Source: Sporothrix humicola (Eukaryota; Ascomycota; Sordariomycetes; Ophiostomatales; Ophiostomataceae). Taken from it: 64,000 bases of DNA. Location of the stretch: assembly GCA_021396245.1 (NCBI GenBank), contig WNYE01000113.1:45871-109870 (forward strand). Direction: 5' to 3'. Made by a program: the position numbers and the translations under genes. Positions within the stretch are counted from its first letter, which is position 1. Every line of letters begins with the position of its first letter. The notes below the pieces were generated by a model that saw only the letters and a list, made by a program, of their open reading frames with translations, was not told the origin of the DNA and ran no database searches. This document shows positions 40,372-51,517 of this stretch, piece after piece.

Positions 40372-41805
40372 CTATGCCGAGTTGGAGGGTGCTTCCTGCC
40401 GTGGGCGGAGATGAGAAAAGTTCCAAAGCAGGAGTAGGTCGTAAGATGCCTTCAAAGCACCAGCGCCGCCGAGGAGCAGGATCCATTGATGGCGGCCTGC
40501 AAGCACGCCAGAGAAGCCAACGCCGCCAGCTTGCATCAGGGTCTTGACTGTGTTCACAACGCCCATAACGGCCGTCCGCTCTCCTGGCAAAACGGCAGTC
40601 GATAAGAAAGCCTGGCGAGGGGCCTGGTCCATACTCTGCGTACAAGCGCGCAGTGCCAGGAACCCCATGGCGAGAGGAGTGCCAAACTTTTCTGATGCTG
40701 GAGGTACTGGAACCAGTCCCAGGAATATGGCTGACGGCAGATGGGTGAATGCCATCGTTTTGAGAGGGCCGAGGCGGCGGGCAAGAGGGAGCGCGAGGAG
40801 ATTCGAGAAGGATGCGAGAATGTTTGTAACAAGGAAGAGCGTTCCAAGAATGGCGGGAGCCAGCGAGTGCACGGTGGTGAAAAAGTAGGTGATCCAAGAC
40901 GGGGCAGCCATGCCTGATGCAAACGAATCGAGGGCAAAGAGGAAGATCAGGCGGAAGAGAATGCCGCGTGACTCGTGAGAGATGACAGGGAAGAGGCTGC
41001 GAACGCGGCGCCTTAAGCTGGGTTTGTCGACCGTGGAGGTGTTTGGATCGTCGCTGTCGGTGCTGGATGTGTTTGCATCTCCCGGAAGGAGGGCACTGCG
41101 CTCAGTCGGCTCCCTCGAAGCGGCAGGAACGGAGGCAGGAGCGGAACGGGCCGGAGCGACTTCCACAGTGGACGTCAACGCCAATGTCAGCAAAAACTTG
41201 ATGATGCCAATGGCCGCATAAATGATGAATATGACACGGTAGGCCAATTTGGTCTCTCCGGTTCTGTCCTGGAGTACCTGCACGATGCCTCCACTGGCCA
41301 GTGAGCCAAGAGCCGTGCCTGCGGTTCCAAAGAGCGTGTACCAGGCAAACATGTCGGAGCGATGGGCCGTTTCTGTCAGCTGCGCAAGGACGGACTCCTC
41401 GACAGCGCGGAATGGGCCAATCTCGTTGCCGCTGGGGCTGATGACGCTCACGATGCTGGCCAGCAGAAGAACCCAAAAGTTGTCGCTGAGGGCAAAAACG
41501 ACACCGCTGCCGGCCATCAACAGAGTGCCGGCTGCCAAAATGCGGCGTCGACCAACGCGGTCCGTGATGGCCGTGAGAATAAGGCTGATGACAACGTCGC
41601 CAAGGAGTGTAAGTGTCATGAATAGACCAATGCGAGCGTCAGGAATGCCGAGACTGGACAGAAATGGGACGAGAACGAGGAATGATGCGCCGTAAGCGAA
41701 GAGGCGCACGAAGCGCTGGGCGCACAATAGTTTTGCATCGCGGCTGGACTGGAGGACCGTGTTGAGGCCGCTCTCTGTCGCCAAACGAGACGCCCAAGAC
41801 GGCAT
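40372..41805 (-). CDS. major facilitator superfamily transporter
   Basis: Single exon, 477 aa. Twelve membrane segments can be traced in two halves. Loop 2-3 carries the MFS signature (DRVGRRRILAAG), and a hydrophilic Ser/Asp/Arg loop of about 65 residues separates TM6 from TM7. The second half contains QAPRQAFLSTAVLPGERTAVMGVVN. Substrate is unknown; drug/metabolite efflux is one possibility given the neighbouring P450 and GST-like genes. It converges on the HET gene with only about 100 bases between stop codons. Confidence 0.9.
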   Translation of the reverse strand: MPSWASRLATESGLNTVLQSSRDAKLLCAQRFVRLFAYGASFLVLVPFLSSLGIPDARIGLFMTLTLLGDVVISLILTAITDRVGRRRILAAGTLLMAGSGVVFALSDNFWVLLLASIVSVISPSGNEIGPFRAVEESVLAQLTETAHRSDMFAWYTLFGTAGTALGSLASGGIVQVLQDRTGETKLAYRVIFIIYAAIGIIKFLLTLALTSTVEVAPARSAPASVPAASREPTERSALLPGDANTSSTDSDDPNTSTVDKPSLRRRVRSLFPVISHESRGILFRLIFLFALDSFASGMAAPSWITYFFTTVHSLAPAILGTLFLVTNILASFSNLLALPLARRLGPLKTMAFTHLPSAIFLGLVPVPPASEKFGTPLAMGFLALRACTQSMDQAPRQAFLSTAVLPGERTAVMGVVNTVKTLMQAGGVGFSGVLAGRHQWILLLGGAGALKASYDLLLLWNFSHLRPRQEAPSNSA

Positions 41806-42346
41806 CGTGTGTCTTGTCTTCGGGGTGAGTTGTGAGTCGTGAGTCGAAAAGCTGTCTGGCCTTCTTCATTTCATGTTGTTGAAGCTCCATGAAGCTCTTT
41901 TAAGCTTCAGGTTGCTTCAGGCATGGCTCGGCTCTCCGAGTCTAACGCCGAGACCAGTGCCAGGCAACTTATGGGCTTGTTACAGTGGACCATGGGAGAG
42001 CTTCCCTGTATTTTAGTGCAGTTCTTATCGCCAACGGCTTCTTATCACAGCAGGTCTCTCGATAACCCTCACGTCCCATCGTCTTGCTGCTGCCCACGTG
42101 TTTGATGATTCTATTTTGGTATCTCGATGCAAATATTCGCTATTTACCTATTTTGGAGCCTTATGTACAGTTTGTGGCTCATTTTATCGTATTTCTCGTG
42201 AGCATATGTTCAGTAACAATAATGCTGTGGTCATCTCGGTCTCCGCACCTTCCCCGAGCGACATTTTCACTTTTTTTTTTTTCGTTCATGCCAATTTTTT
42301 CTCTCTCTTCTTGTTCCCCAGCAGCTTTTGCACCCCCACTTCACGG
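41806..42346. other. intergenic region between FTR1 3' end and MFS 5' end
   Basis: About 540 bases; MFS promoter at the low end, a T-rich FTR1 3' flank at 42270-42310. One CACGTG at 42095-42100. No gene. Confidence 0.5.
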
Positions 42347-43476
42347 CTAAGCTTGGCGATCTTCACGGCGGCCCAGCAATGGTTGGCGGTTGTCGGCGGC
42401 CGGCTCATCGTTGTGCGCGTCGCCCTTGAGCTGCGGAAAGGGCCAGTAGCGCTTCTCCCGTGCGGCCATGACGAAGAACTGGCCCATGACGAAGACCCAG
42501 TAGAGGTTGTAGGAGACGACGGAGCCGACCGTCGCCGAGTTTTGCCAGCCCAGGAGCGCATTGAACACGCCCCAGAAGCCGCCGCCCTCAAAGTCGGGGT
42601 TGCAGCAGTTGACGTGCCAGACACTTCTGCGGATATCGTAGGAGCCAGGACCGGACCCAAGCTCGGCCGCGTCGCCGCCAACAATCATGTTCCACTGGTA
42701 GGCCTCGAGGTGCCAAACGCCCTTGGAGAAGAGGCCGGCGCCAACGAGATACAGGAAGCACGTCGACGCAATGAGCATGTACTGGATGGGTGCAAAGTTA
42801 GCGCTCTTGTAGATGAGGAGACCGACAAAAGCACCCGTCAGCAGACCGCCAATGGCCGACAGAACAATGGCCAGAGCAGACGTTCCCAGGCCGGCACCGG
42901 CAATGAAAATGACAGCCTCGAAGCCCTCACGCAGGATCGTGATGAAAGGCAGAATGAACAGCGCGTACTTCTCGCTGAGGTAGCGAATGCGTTGGCGCAG
43001 CGGGCCTCTGTGGCTTTCGGACGGATTCAGAGCCTGGGCGAGCTTGACACGCCACTTGTCCTGCAGCTTGGAGACACGCAGCAAGACGGCGCCCATAACC
43101 GTGATGATGACGGCCGCGGCCAGCGCGAATGTGCCTTCCCAGATGTCCTCGGTGCCCGACAGCGTCTCGGCTTCCAGGCCAGCGATGCCCGTCATAACAA
43201 CTGTGGCCAGAAGGGCAACAGCCAAAAAGCCGATGCCGGTGCCCATCCAGATCTGGCGCAAGAGTTTGCCATGGAGAGACGGGTTGGTCTGGACAGAGAC
43301 CATGCGATCGATTAGGGCGAGGAAGACCGACACGATGATGGACGTCTCGAGCGCTTCACGGAACGTGATGAAGAAGACTGAGCTATTAGTGGACGTTCAC
43401 AAACAGTAATGGCCGAGGATATGGATATGGATATGGTTGACATTCACATACTCGGGACGGAGAAGAGGCTTGCCAT
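42347..43476 (-). CDS. FTR1: high-affinity plasma membrane iron permease
   Basis: Join complement(42347..43377, 43452..43476); 351 aa. A 25-nt first exon encodes MASLFSVP plus one base; GTATGT and CTCAG borders yield IFFITFREALE in frame. Two REXXE iron motifs are present: REALE (15-19) and REGFE (158-162). The conserved late block GGDAAELGSGPGSYDIRRSVWHVNCCNP is intact, followed by YNLYWVFVMGQF. About seven membrane segments. Ftr1 imports Fe3+ only after oxidation by its partner ferroxidase Fet3, encoded head-to-head at 44671. Shared iron-dependent control is likely because the common promoter has two GATA-type iron elements. Confidence 0.97.
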
Positions 43477-44012
43477 GGTGGCGGTTGTACGGCAGCACCA
43501 GGCTGCACGAAACGGTCTGTTGTGTGGTTGGCGAGGGTAAGGTGAAGTAGGGTAAGGTACGCCGTAAGGTGAAACGATATGTCGAGATCGAGTGGTGCGG
43601 GGACAGGACAGCTCAAGAAATGCAGCTCGAGAAAAAGGGAAGAAGTCGTGGGCGGCGAGAGATGGTGGGAAGAGCAGCAAATATCATGCACCTGAGATGC
43701 CAGCCATGCCCCTCTTGGATCTGGAAAGAAGGACGGGAGAAGTCAAGAGCGGAACAAAAAACCACAAAAAAAGAGAGACAAAAGGACGGGACTGGGAGGA
43801 TGATGCGACTGATTGATAGCGTGGGGAAATGAAGGACGTGCAGATGCCGATGGTGCTGTTGTGGTGTCCTGCAGGGTCATTCGTCTCGTATTTTTCGCAT
43901 GTCTCCTTCTTTTTTACTCAACTTTTTTCTTTTCCTCCCGATGGTCGGCCCATTGGCGGCACGAGAGCGCCAAACGCGTGCCGGCCGAGTCCACTGCAGC
44001 CCACTGAAGAGG

Positions 44013-44021
44013 ATCTGATAA
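44013..44021 (+). promoter_or_regulatory. putative SreA-type GATA site, ATCTGATAA
   Basis: Perfect 9-base match preceded by G, in the FTR1/FET3 shared promoter, about 650 bases from FET3 and 540 from FTR1. Confidence 0.65.
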
Positions 44022-44143
44022 GACCACTAAGCCGCATTGGACGGCCATTCCTGCCTGTTTGGGTCAAGCGGCTTAGGGCATGTAGGGGGCTGGTAGCGAG
44101 TGGCAGCAGCTCCTGCCGCCTGTTCAGGAGGGTGTTCTTGGAA

Positions 44144-44152
44144 TTATCAGAT
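44144..44152 (-). promoter_or_regulatory. putative SreA-type GATA site, ATCTGATAA (inverted)
   Basis: Perfect 9-base match on the minus strand preceded by A; 122 bases between the two sites. Confidence 0.65.
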
Positions 44153-44670
44153 TGTCCCACATATCGGCCCCACACTGCATCCGCTACTGCGAAAAAAACC
44201 GGCAAGAGCGCCTGGGCATGGCCAGCGCAATGCAGAAACAGCACAAAAACAGCACCCTGAGGAAGGTGCGAATGACTTTCTTCAGACAACGTGATCCGGT
44301 CCGCGGTATGGGGGTCAGTTTTTTGTACATTTGTACCTCATTCTGAGTAGTACATCTCCCCTTCTCCGCCCATCCCCCTCCCTCCATCCTCGCATCTGAT
44401 AGCAAGATCGATAGCAAAGATCGATAGCAACGAAAACGAGAGGAAAGAGGAAAGGGCCGATGCGACATTGCCGACCATCGCAGCCGCATCCAACGTCGAA
44501 CCCTCAAGTTGCCTTGGCGTCCAAGCTCTCGTGTCGACGACAAGCCAAGCTACTGGCCTCTGAGCAAAGCCCTGCAGCCGACAAAAGGTGCCGCCGCGCC
44601 CTTTCCCCATCGGCGCGTTCTCACGACCACTTTGCGGCTCTTTCACCACCTCATACAACAAACACACATC

Positions 44671-46482
44671 ATGTCAACAAGTCGACGGATTTCCAGCTGG
44701 CTGGCCACAGCGGCCGCCGTGCTGAGCCTGAGTCCATATGCAGCCCTCGCAGAGACAACCGTCAAGGACTTCCGTGTCGGCTGGGTGCTCACGAATCCTG
44801 ACGGCGCTTTTGATCGGCCAACAATCGGCATCAACGGCGAATGGCCCATCCCACAACTCAGGGCAACGGTCGGCGACCGCATGATTCTGAACGTGCACAA
44901 CGACCTAGGCAACGCCAGCACCAGTCTGCACTTCCACGGCTTCTTCCAGAATGGCACAAACCACATGGACGGCGCTGTTGGCGTGACGCAATGCGCTATT
45001 GCGCCCGGCGGCTCGTTTACCTACGATATTCACTTTGACCAGCCCGGCACCTACTGGTACCATTCCCACACGGGCGGCCAGTACATGGACGGCCTGCGCG
45101 GCGCCATTGTCGTGCACGACCCTGCCGGCCCGTACGAGGGGAAGTACGACGAGGAGATCGTGCTCAGTGTCTCTGACTGGTATCACGAGTTGAGCGTCGA
45201 CTTGATCGACAAGTTTATCAACGTCGAGAACCCCACGGGTGCCGAGCCTGTGCCGCAGGCAGCGCTCATTAACGACACACAGAACCTGCAGATCCCCGTG
45301 AAGCCAGACACGACGTACCTCGTGCATCTGGTCAATATTGGCGGCTTTGCAGCGCATTACATTTGGTTCGAGGGACACAGCCTCAAAGTCGTCGAGGTGG
45401 ACGGCGTCTGGACCGAGCCTGCCGACGCCGAGATGCTGTACATTACGCCTGCCCAGCGGTACAGTTTTCTGGTCACGACACGCAGCGACACCAAGGCCAA
45501 CTTTGCCATTGTCAGCGCCATGGACGAGGAGCTCTTTGATGTCATCCCCGAGGGTCAGAACTCCAACGTCACGGCGTGGCTTGTGTATGACGCAGCCAAG
45601 CCGCTTCCTGAGCCACAGCCTGTCGATGAACTCGAAGCCTTAGACGACTTCGACCTGGTGCCCGTCGACGGCCTCGCCATCTTTGACCACGTCGATCACT
45701 CCTTCAGCCTCGAGGTGCAGATGGACAACCTCCGCGACGGTGCCAACTATGCCTTCTTCAACGACATGACGTACGTCCAGCCCAAGGTGCCGTCGCTCTA
45801 CACGGCCCTGACCGTCGGCGGCGCCAACGCCAGCAACCCCATCGTCTACGGCTCCCACACCAACACGCACGTCTTCAAGCACAACGACGTCATCGAGTTG
45901 GTGCTGAACAATGGCGACGACGGCCGCCACCCCTTCCACCTGCACGGCCACAACTTCCAGGTCGTCCACCGCTCGGAAGAGGATGCCGGCATCTACATCG
46001 CCGACGAGCTGGCCGAGACCGAGTTGCCCCGCGTGCCCATGCGCCGTGACACTGTCTTTGTCGAGGGCAACGGCAATTTTGTGATCCGTTTTAGGGCAGA
46101 CAACCCGGGTGTCTGGCTCTTCCACTGCCACATTGAGTGGCACATGGACCAGGGTCTTGTGGCTACCTTTATCGAGGCGCCCGATGCCCTGCAGAGCCTC
46201 AAGGTGCCCGACAGCCACTTTGAGGCGTGTCGCGTGGCGGGCAAGCCGACAGCCGGCAACGCCGCTGGCAACACCAAGGACGTCTTTGATCTGTCGGGTG
46301 AGAACAAGCCGCCAGGCCGACTCCCCGAGGGCTTCACGGCCAAGGGCTACGTGGCTCTCTTCTTCAGCTGCGTGGCCGCCATCATGGGCATGTCCGTCAT
46401 TACATGGTACGGCCTGATTGATGTCAGTGTCAAGGATATTGGCGCCGAGCACCAGCCATTGATCAACGAGGATGAAGAGTAA
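44671..46482 (+). CDS. FET3: plasma membrane multicopper ferroxidase
   Basis: Single exon, 603 aa from ATG 44671 (signal peptide MSTSRRISSWLATAAAVLSLSPYAALA). Copper motifs in order: LHFHGFFQ, YWYHSHTGGQYMDGL, HPFHLHGHNFQ, and WLFHCHIEWHMDQG. NPTGAEPVPQ and FFNDMTYVQPKVP correspond to segments that in Fet3p carry the acidic residues that bind and orient Fe2+, supporting a ferroxidase rather than a laccase. A C-terminal membrane helix (VALFFSCVAAIMGMSVITWYGL) and short cytosolic acidic tail anchor the enzyme. It oxidises Fe2+ for uptake by Ftr1, its divergent neighbour. In-frame codons upstream of 44671 look like leader. Confidence 0.97.
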   Translation: MSTSRRISSWLATAAAVLSLSPYAALAETTVKDFRVGWVLTNPDGAFDRPTIGINGEWPIPQLRATVGDRMILNVHNDLGNASTSLHFHGFFQNGTNHMDGAVGVTQCAIAPGGSFTYDIHFDQPGTYWYHSHTGGQYMDGLRGAIVVHDPAGPYEGKYDEEIVLSVSDWYHELSVDLIDKFINVENPTGAEPVPQAALINDTQNLQIPVKPDTTYLVHLVNIGGFAAHYIWFEGHSLKVVEVDGVWTEPADAEMLYITPAQRYSFLVTTRSDTKANFAIVSAMDEELFDVIPEGQNSNVTAWLVYDAAKPLPEPQPVDELEALDDFDLVPVDGLAIFDHVDHSFSLEVQMDNLRDGANYAFFNDMTYVQPKVPSLYTALTVGGANASNPIVYGSHTNTHVFKHNDVIELVLNNGDDGRHPFHLHGHNFQVVHRSEEDAGIYIADELAETELPRVPMRRDTVFVEGNGNFVIRFRADNPGVWLFHCHIEWHMDQGLVATFIEAPDALQSLKVPDSHFEACRVAGKPTAGNAAGNTKDVFDLSGENKPPGRLPEGFTAKGYVALFFSCVAAIMGMSVITWYGLIDVSVKDIGAEHQPLINEDEE

Positions 46483-46892
46483 GGAGTAAGATGAGAGGGT
46501 GTAAATGGGAGAGACTGAATTGTACATACATTTGATTTTGATTTTAAAAGTTGTATATGATCTAGCTACATGCAATTTACAATGATAATGACCATCAATG
46601 AATGAGCCGCATTCGTCTTGTGAATGTTCCAGAAGTTTCACGTGGGACGGATTGTGAATGGTTTTTTTGAATTGGTCCTATTCACGGTAAATTAACGTGG
46701 GCAATAAATGCATCTGACAATAGCACCAAAAAAGAAAGATAAAATGCTAAAAGTAAAAATTGAAATAAAAAAACACAGTAAAAATGTGAATAAGTTAATA
46801 ATTAAAGTAAAATAAATAATCGTACAAATGAAAGATAATAAGGTGAAATGATTGCGTAGATGTGCTAATCATACATGGAATCAAAGAATGGT
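46483..46892. other. AT-rich convergent intergenic region
   Basis: About 410 bases between the FET3 and phosphatase stop codons; very AT-rich from 46680 to 46860, as often seen at convergent 3' ends. No gene. Confidence 0.6.
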
Positions 46893-48575
46893 CTAAGGAG
46901 AAATGACTTGCAGGAAGCTGCTGGCCAGGTTGGTGTAGAACGATGCACCAGCAACGACGTCAGGAGCGCCTGCCGCCGTCACTCCGCAATTCTGGGCCCA
47001 GTTACCAGACTTGTTGTACTTGTCACCAATGAAATCGACATAGTCATCAAGGAGACACGAGTACCCAGGGCCATTCTGGCAACCCGGGACAGGGTAGACG
47101 ACATCGTTCAGCAGAACGCGGACAAACGTGTGGTTGGTGTTGGACTCGGCGAAAGAGGGCTCCTTTGTCTGGAGAGAGCACTTGCGCTGTCGCAGCGGAA
47201 GCAGGTCGCTGGAATTGCCGCTGCTGGGCTTGACGGCACAGTTGAGGCGCTCAAAGCCAATGGTACCCTTCATGGTGGTGAAGCGGTTGCCAATGTACAG
47301 GCGGTTGGGATCCATGGTCGTGTCTGACAAGGCTTCTTGGGCGTCGTGGACACCGGATGCCGTGATCAGCTCGTTCAGCTGGCCGTCGTTCAAGAAGCTG
47401 ACCATGAGACGGGGCGGCGTGAAAGCCGAGCCATCGGCTGCCGTGCCGTTGATCTCATCAGGACCCGTTTGGAGGAGACGAGCAACCGAGTTGAGGTAAG
47501 GCAGCATCATGGTGGCCGGCAGTTCAGTTCCAGGGCCGACGCCATAGTAATAGCGGAGGTCGTTGGAATACTGGTACTGTTGCAGCTCCTCATCGGTGAA
47601 AATATCGCACCACGGCGAGACACGGCCTGTGATCTGGGACTCGAAGCCGCAGAGGTAGGGGATTTGGGAGATATCGTTGGAGGTGAGGGTCAGATTCCCT
47701 GTAATCAAAGACTGCAGCCGTTCCTGGATCGGTGGGATGTAGACGTTGGACCAGTTGGTGAAGTAGTCACCACCCGATGTATCCTTGAAATTGGGGCACG
47801 AGTCAGACGGGCCAAGAGAGTTGCCAATGGCATCAACACTGCCGGTCGACGTGACAGAGACAACGTGTCCCAGGTTCGTTGCGTTGACGCCCAGAAAGCC
47901 GCGGACATAAAGCTTGGCGGTCTGCAGGACACGGGAATAGTTGTTGGCCCACACATACAGCTCCTCGCCCTCGTTGTACAGCTGTGGATATTTTGTGCGC
48001 AGAGCGTAGGCCATGTCGAATGCCTCCTTTTGGCCCGTGGGGGAGAGATTTGCAATTTGAAGGCCAGGGTTGGTCAGGACTGGCTTCCAGGACGGAAGGA
48101 AGGAGAGGCTGCCGGTGGCACTGTATCCATTATTGGCGGAGAACTAGAATTGTAAGTAAAAGAGCCTGCAGTGACCACGGGAAAAAACAAAACAGCGAAG
48201 CGACGACAAGAATCAACATACGCGGTTCTGCATGTCGACCCAGCCATTGTAGGCACCGAGATCAGGAAAGAGTGAGCCGTGGCGAGACACAAAGAAGGCC
48301 TGGTCGACTGTGCAATGCTCCGGTACGTCTGAAGATATTCCGTACACATTGGGGCCTGTGATGTCATGATGTTAGCGATGTAAATTCAAATAAATTCAAA
48401 AGGGGTTGCAGAACAACTTACCAGGAGCGTATGGACCATTGGCGCCAAGCCAGTTCAGAGGATTCGAGGCTGCAGACGTCTTTGGGAAGTTGATATCAAA
48501 GGCAGGCGAGAGCATGGCACCGACCTGTGCGTTTGCGGCACCAGCCAGGAACAGTACACCAGTGAGGAGCGCCAT
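46893..48575 (-). CDS. histidine acid phosphatase / phytase family protein with altered catalytic motifs
   Basis: Join complement(46893..48143, 48222..48355, 48422..48575); 512 aa. Signal peptide MALLTGVLFLAGAANA. The phosphohistidine motif reads RHGSLFP (residues 76-82), keeping the nucleophile His77 but with Leu in place of the second Arg of RHGxRxP. The late HD dipeptide position reads ND (FLNDGQ, Asn348-Asp349). The second arginine segment NYSRVLQTAKLYVRGFLG is present, and cysteines and N-glycosylation sites are abundant as in secreted fungal phytases. The fold assignment is solid. Activity is uncertain: it may be an acid phosphatase with changed substrate use or a non-catalytic relative. 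It is divergent from the arylsulfotransferase-like gene. Confidence 0.88.
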
Positions 48576-49827
48576 TTTAGCCAAGGTCAATGGAGATCGT
48601 AGGGCCGGCGAAGAAGCAAAAAACCTGGTTGCAATGACAACTTCAACCCATGATATGCGACAGGGACACAATCAGATATAAATAAAAGGCACGACTCGAC
48701 ATACAGTCCCTGATCTACATCTGCTTTTGACAGCTGGGACTCAGGTGATTGGTGGCATTGTCTGTAGCCGATGGGGATTCGCAGAATTGAATTTTCACAA
48801 GCTGGACATCATCGACAAACAGCACCAATTCAATGCCGATCTCTGATAACTCCACGAGATGCAAGGATATGCTTAACGGCTGTCTACTGTCAAAAAAAGA
48901 GTGCTAATCAGAATAGAGGATCTGCGCCGGAGCACGAGGGCCAGAAAATGTGGTTCTTTGGCTCGTTCAAGTTGAGAGCCACGCCGTCAGATTGAAGGTT
49001 GCTCGTTCATGGCCGCGTCGCGTGGCATCGCGCAGAACCGATCTGGAATTACCCCGGGTTCGCACAGCCCATTTTGCAGCTGTTCTGCAGCCGTCTTTGC
49101 ATTTGATGCCAGTTTATGACGGAGAGAGCCGTGGGACTAACACGTTTTCTGTGTCGGTAGTTGCAGCGTACGTCACGGACAAAAAATGCCAAGACATACC
49201 GAGATTAAATATCATGACAACCTCAATGCCTCCTGGTTGTGAGAATAAAAAATGCATAAGAAACAGGGGACTGTCCAGTAAATTTCAGGTGGGTAAAGTG
49301 GAAGAATTGGCCCTGAAAAGCGTAAAGAAGAGCACGTGGCCCTGCGAATGCGACATTGGGAGACACTAACAAGGATCATCCAGACACAGACATTTACTCA
49401 AGTGAATGGGCCCTTTTCTTCGGTTACGAGTGGAGTTTAAAACCTTGATGTTCCCATCACCTTCATATCTACGACATACAAATTGTTGCTTTTTACAGTG
49501 CAAAATATTGCATATTGATTTTTGTGCATTTTCAGAATTTTCTGACATAGTCTCATGGAGTTTGATGGCCGTCGCTTGTCTGCAGCAGGGTGCAAGTTAA
49601 GAGCTCTAGGATACTTTGGTGTTAGTGTGTTGACGTGATTGAGAGCAATGGCGCAATCACCAACTGTCGTCAATTGACGACATGACATGACCGATGCAAT
49701 TGTGAAGCATAAGGAAAGAGAGTTTAAAAGTGAGATTATTTTGAGAGCTCTGAGATCATCACCTTTCAATCATGTTGAATTTACATTCTCACAAATCCCA
49801 ATCATCACCAAGGGCAAACAGCACACA
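48576..49827. promoter_or_regulatory. divergent phosphatase/arylsulfotransferase-like intergenic region
   Basis: 1.25 kb between start codons. One CACGTG (49333-49338), the core bound by NUC-1/Pho4-type regulators, lies here, but this 6-mer is common in the window. The phosphatase-proximal GATATAAATAAAAGG at 48673-48687 is AT-rich. No further gene is supported; the 139-codon frame at 48950-49369 has no recognisable domain. Confidence 0.5.
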
Positions 49828-51517
49828 ATGAAGGCCGTAATCCCCACTTTTGCCGCTCTGGCGGGCCTGGCTTCGGCGAACTTTGAATTCCGCAGCCGTC
49901 CCGAGTTTGCCATTCCGCACCTAAACATCACGACATCTGGCCATGCGAATTCTCTGGAGAATGGTCTGATTTTTATTGCCCAGTACCCGGGATTTACAAC
50001 GGGACCCGACAATGTTGCCTTTGGCCCTGTCCAGCCCGGCGCGTATATTTTCCAGGACGACGGCGAGCTTGTCTGGTCCGGTGTCGGCTACCATGCCGGC
50101 TGGGTTGCCAATTTTGTGCCCGTCGTCTGGAAGGGTGAGCCTTATCTGCGAGCCTTCCAAGGTGCGCTTGATCCTGTTCATGGTCGCATGTTTGGCTTTC
50201 ACTCATTGCTGGACAAGCACTACCAGCCAGCAAAGGTCCTTCAGCCAGGAGGCCATCGGTGGGCTTCTGCACACGAGTTCAATGTTATCAATGAGAAAAC
50301 GGCTCTGATTGAAATTCCGTTGCCTGTTGTGACCTCACTCAAGCCATGGGGCGGCGACGACACTCAAACCTGGGTGCTCTCCAGCGGTTTCCAAGGTAAG
50401 CTGGTGCATTACTTGCCATATTCCTGGCAGCGTTTTCCGAAGCAAAAGAAATCGTCATAATGCTAATGGAATCCCCTCTCCAGAGATCGATATCGAGACT
50501 GGTGAAGTTGTCTTTGAGTGGCACAGCTTTGATCATGTCGACCCGAAACGGACTGCGTTCCCGCTGTCAACCGAGACAAACATCTTTGGTTCTGGCCGGT
50601 CCGAGAGCGATGCATGGAACTATTTCCACACGAACAGCGTCGACAAGGACGACGAAGGAAACTATCTCGTGTCAGCACGCAACATGGCTAGCGTGTACAA
50701 GCTCAATGGTACGGACGGAAGCGTCATCTGGCAGCTGGGTGGTCTGCATGGCGGTGCCGACTTTGAATTCGAAGACGAGGAAAACGATCTCTTTGGATAC
50801 CAGCATCATGCCCGTTTCCGTGGCAGATCAGCCGATGGAAGCGTCGAGTACATTTCGCTGTTTGACAACGGCGCACACTCGGCCGACGTGAAGACGCATC
50901 CGTCGTCGCGTGCTCGCGTCTACAAACTCGACTACAACACGGGCAAGGCCACGGCCATTCGCTCGTACGAGGCGCCCGATGGACTGTCTGCCTCAACGCA
51001 GGGCAGTACGCAGCTGCTGCCCAATGGCAACGTCTTTGTCAACTGGGGCCAAGCAGGCGCCATCACCGAGTATGCAGAGGACGGCAAGGTGCTGTTTCAC
51101 GCGTACCTGGATTCTTCACCGGCAGGCCACCTTGTGCAGAGCTACCGTGGATTCCGTGCCAACTGGACGGGCGTTCCTGCAGAGGAGCCTGCCCTTGCAG
51201 TGTTTGCAGATGGCAAGAAAGAAGGCGTTGACGTGTATGTCTCGTGGAACGGTGATACCGAGACCAAGACCTGGCGTTTCTACGAAGCGACCGAGGGAAG
51301 CTTCGAGGGACGCTTCTTGGGCGAGGCCAAGCGCACGGGCTTTGAGACCCACGCACACTTTGCGGACGTCAATGCCCAGAGCCGCATTCGCATTTATGCC
51401 GCTGCAGTCGACGGTGAAAACAATGTTCTGCGTGAGGCAAAGGCGGTTTTTGTGCAGGCCAATGTGAAGGTGGGTTCTGTCAAGGAATTTGTTAGCGCTG
51501 GGCAGCTGGAGCTGTGA
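49828..51517 (+). CDS. secreted arylsulfotransferase (ASST) family beta-propeller protein
   Basis: Join 49828..50395, 50484..51517; 533 aa. Signal peptide MKAVIPTFAALAGLASA. The intron has GTAAGC and CTCCAG; the join gives FQEIDIETGEVVFEW, a continuous propeller blade. Family marks include WNYFHTNSVDKDDEGNYLVSARN, GSVIWQLGG and GYQHHARF, the blocks of fungal Arylsulfotran_2-type proteins. Bacterial ASST moves sulfate between phenols using a His; the His in FHTNSV is the likely equivalent. Function of the secreted fungal members is largely unproven, so sulfate-ester metabolism is only a family-level guess. Confidence 0.87.

Larger units (their letters stand above)
43477..44670. promoter_or_regulatory. 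bidirectional FTR1/FET3 promoter with iron-type GATA elements
   Basis: 1.19 kb between the two start codons. It contains ATCTGATAA at 44013-44021 (plus) and 44144-44152 (minus), a near match ATCTGATAG at 44394-44402, and CCAAT boxes on the minus strand at 43952-43956 and 44036-44040. ATCWGATAA is the extended site reported for iron-regulatory GATA repressors (SreA, Fep1, Urbs1). CCAAT boxes are relevant because HapX acts with the CCAAT-binding complex. No gene between the pair. Confidence 0.75.

Noticed and set aside
48950..49369. 139-codon plus-strand frame between phosphatase and arylsulfotransferase-like genes
   Set aside because: No domain, lies in a divergent promoter, poor codon character.
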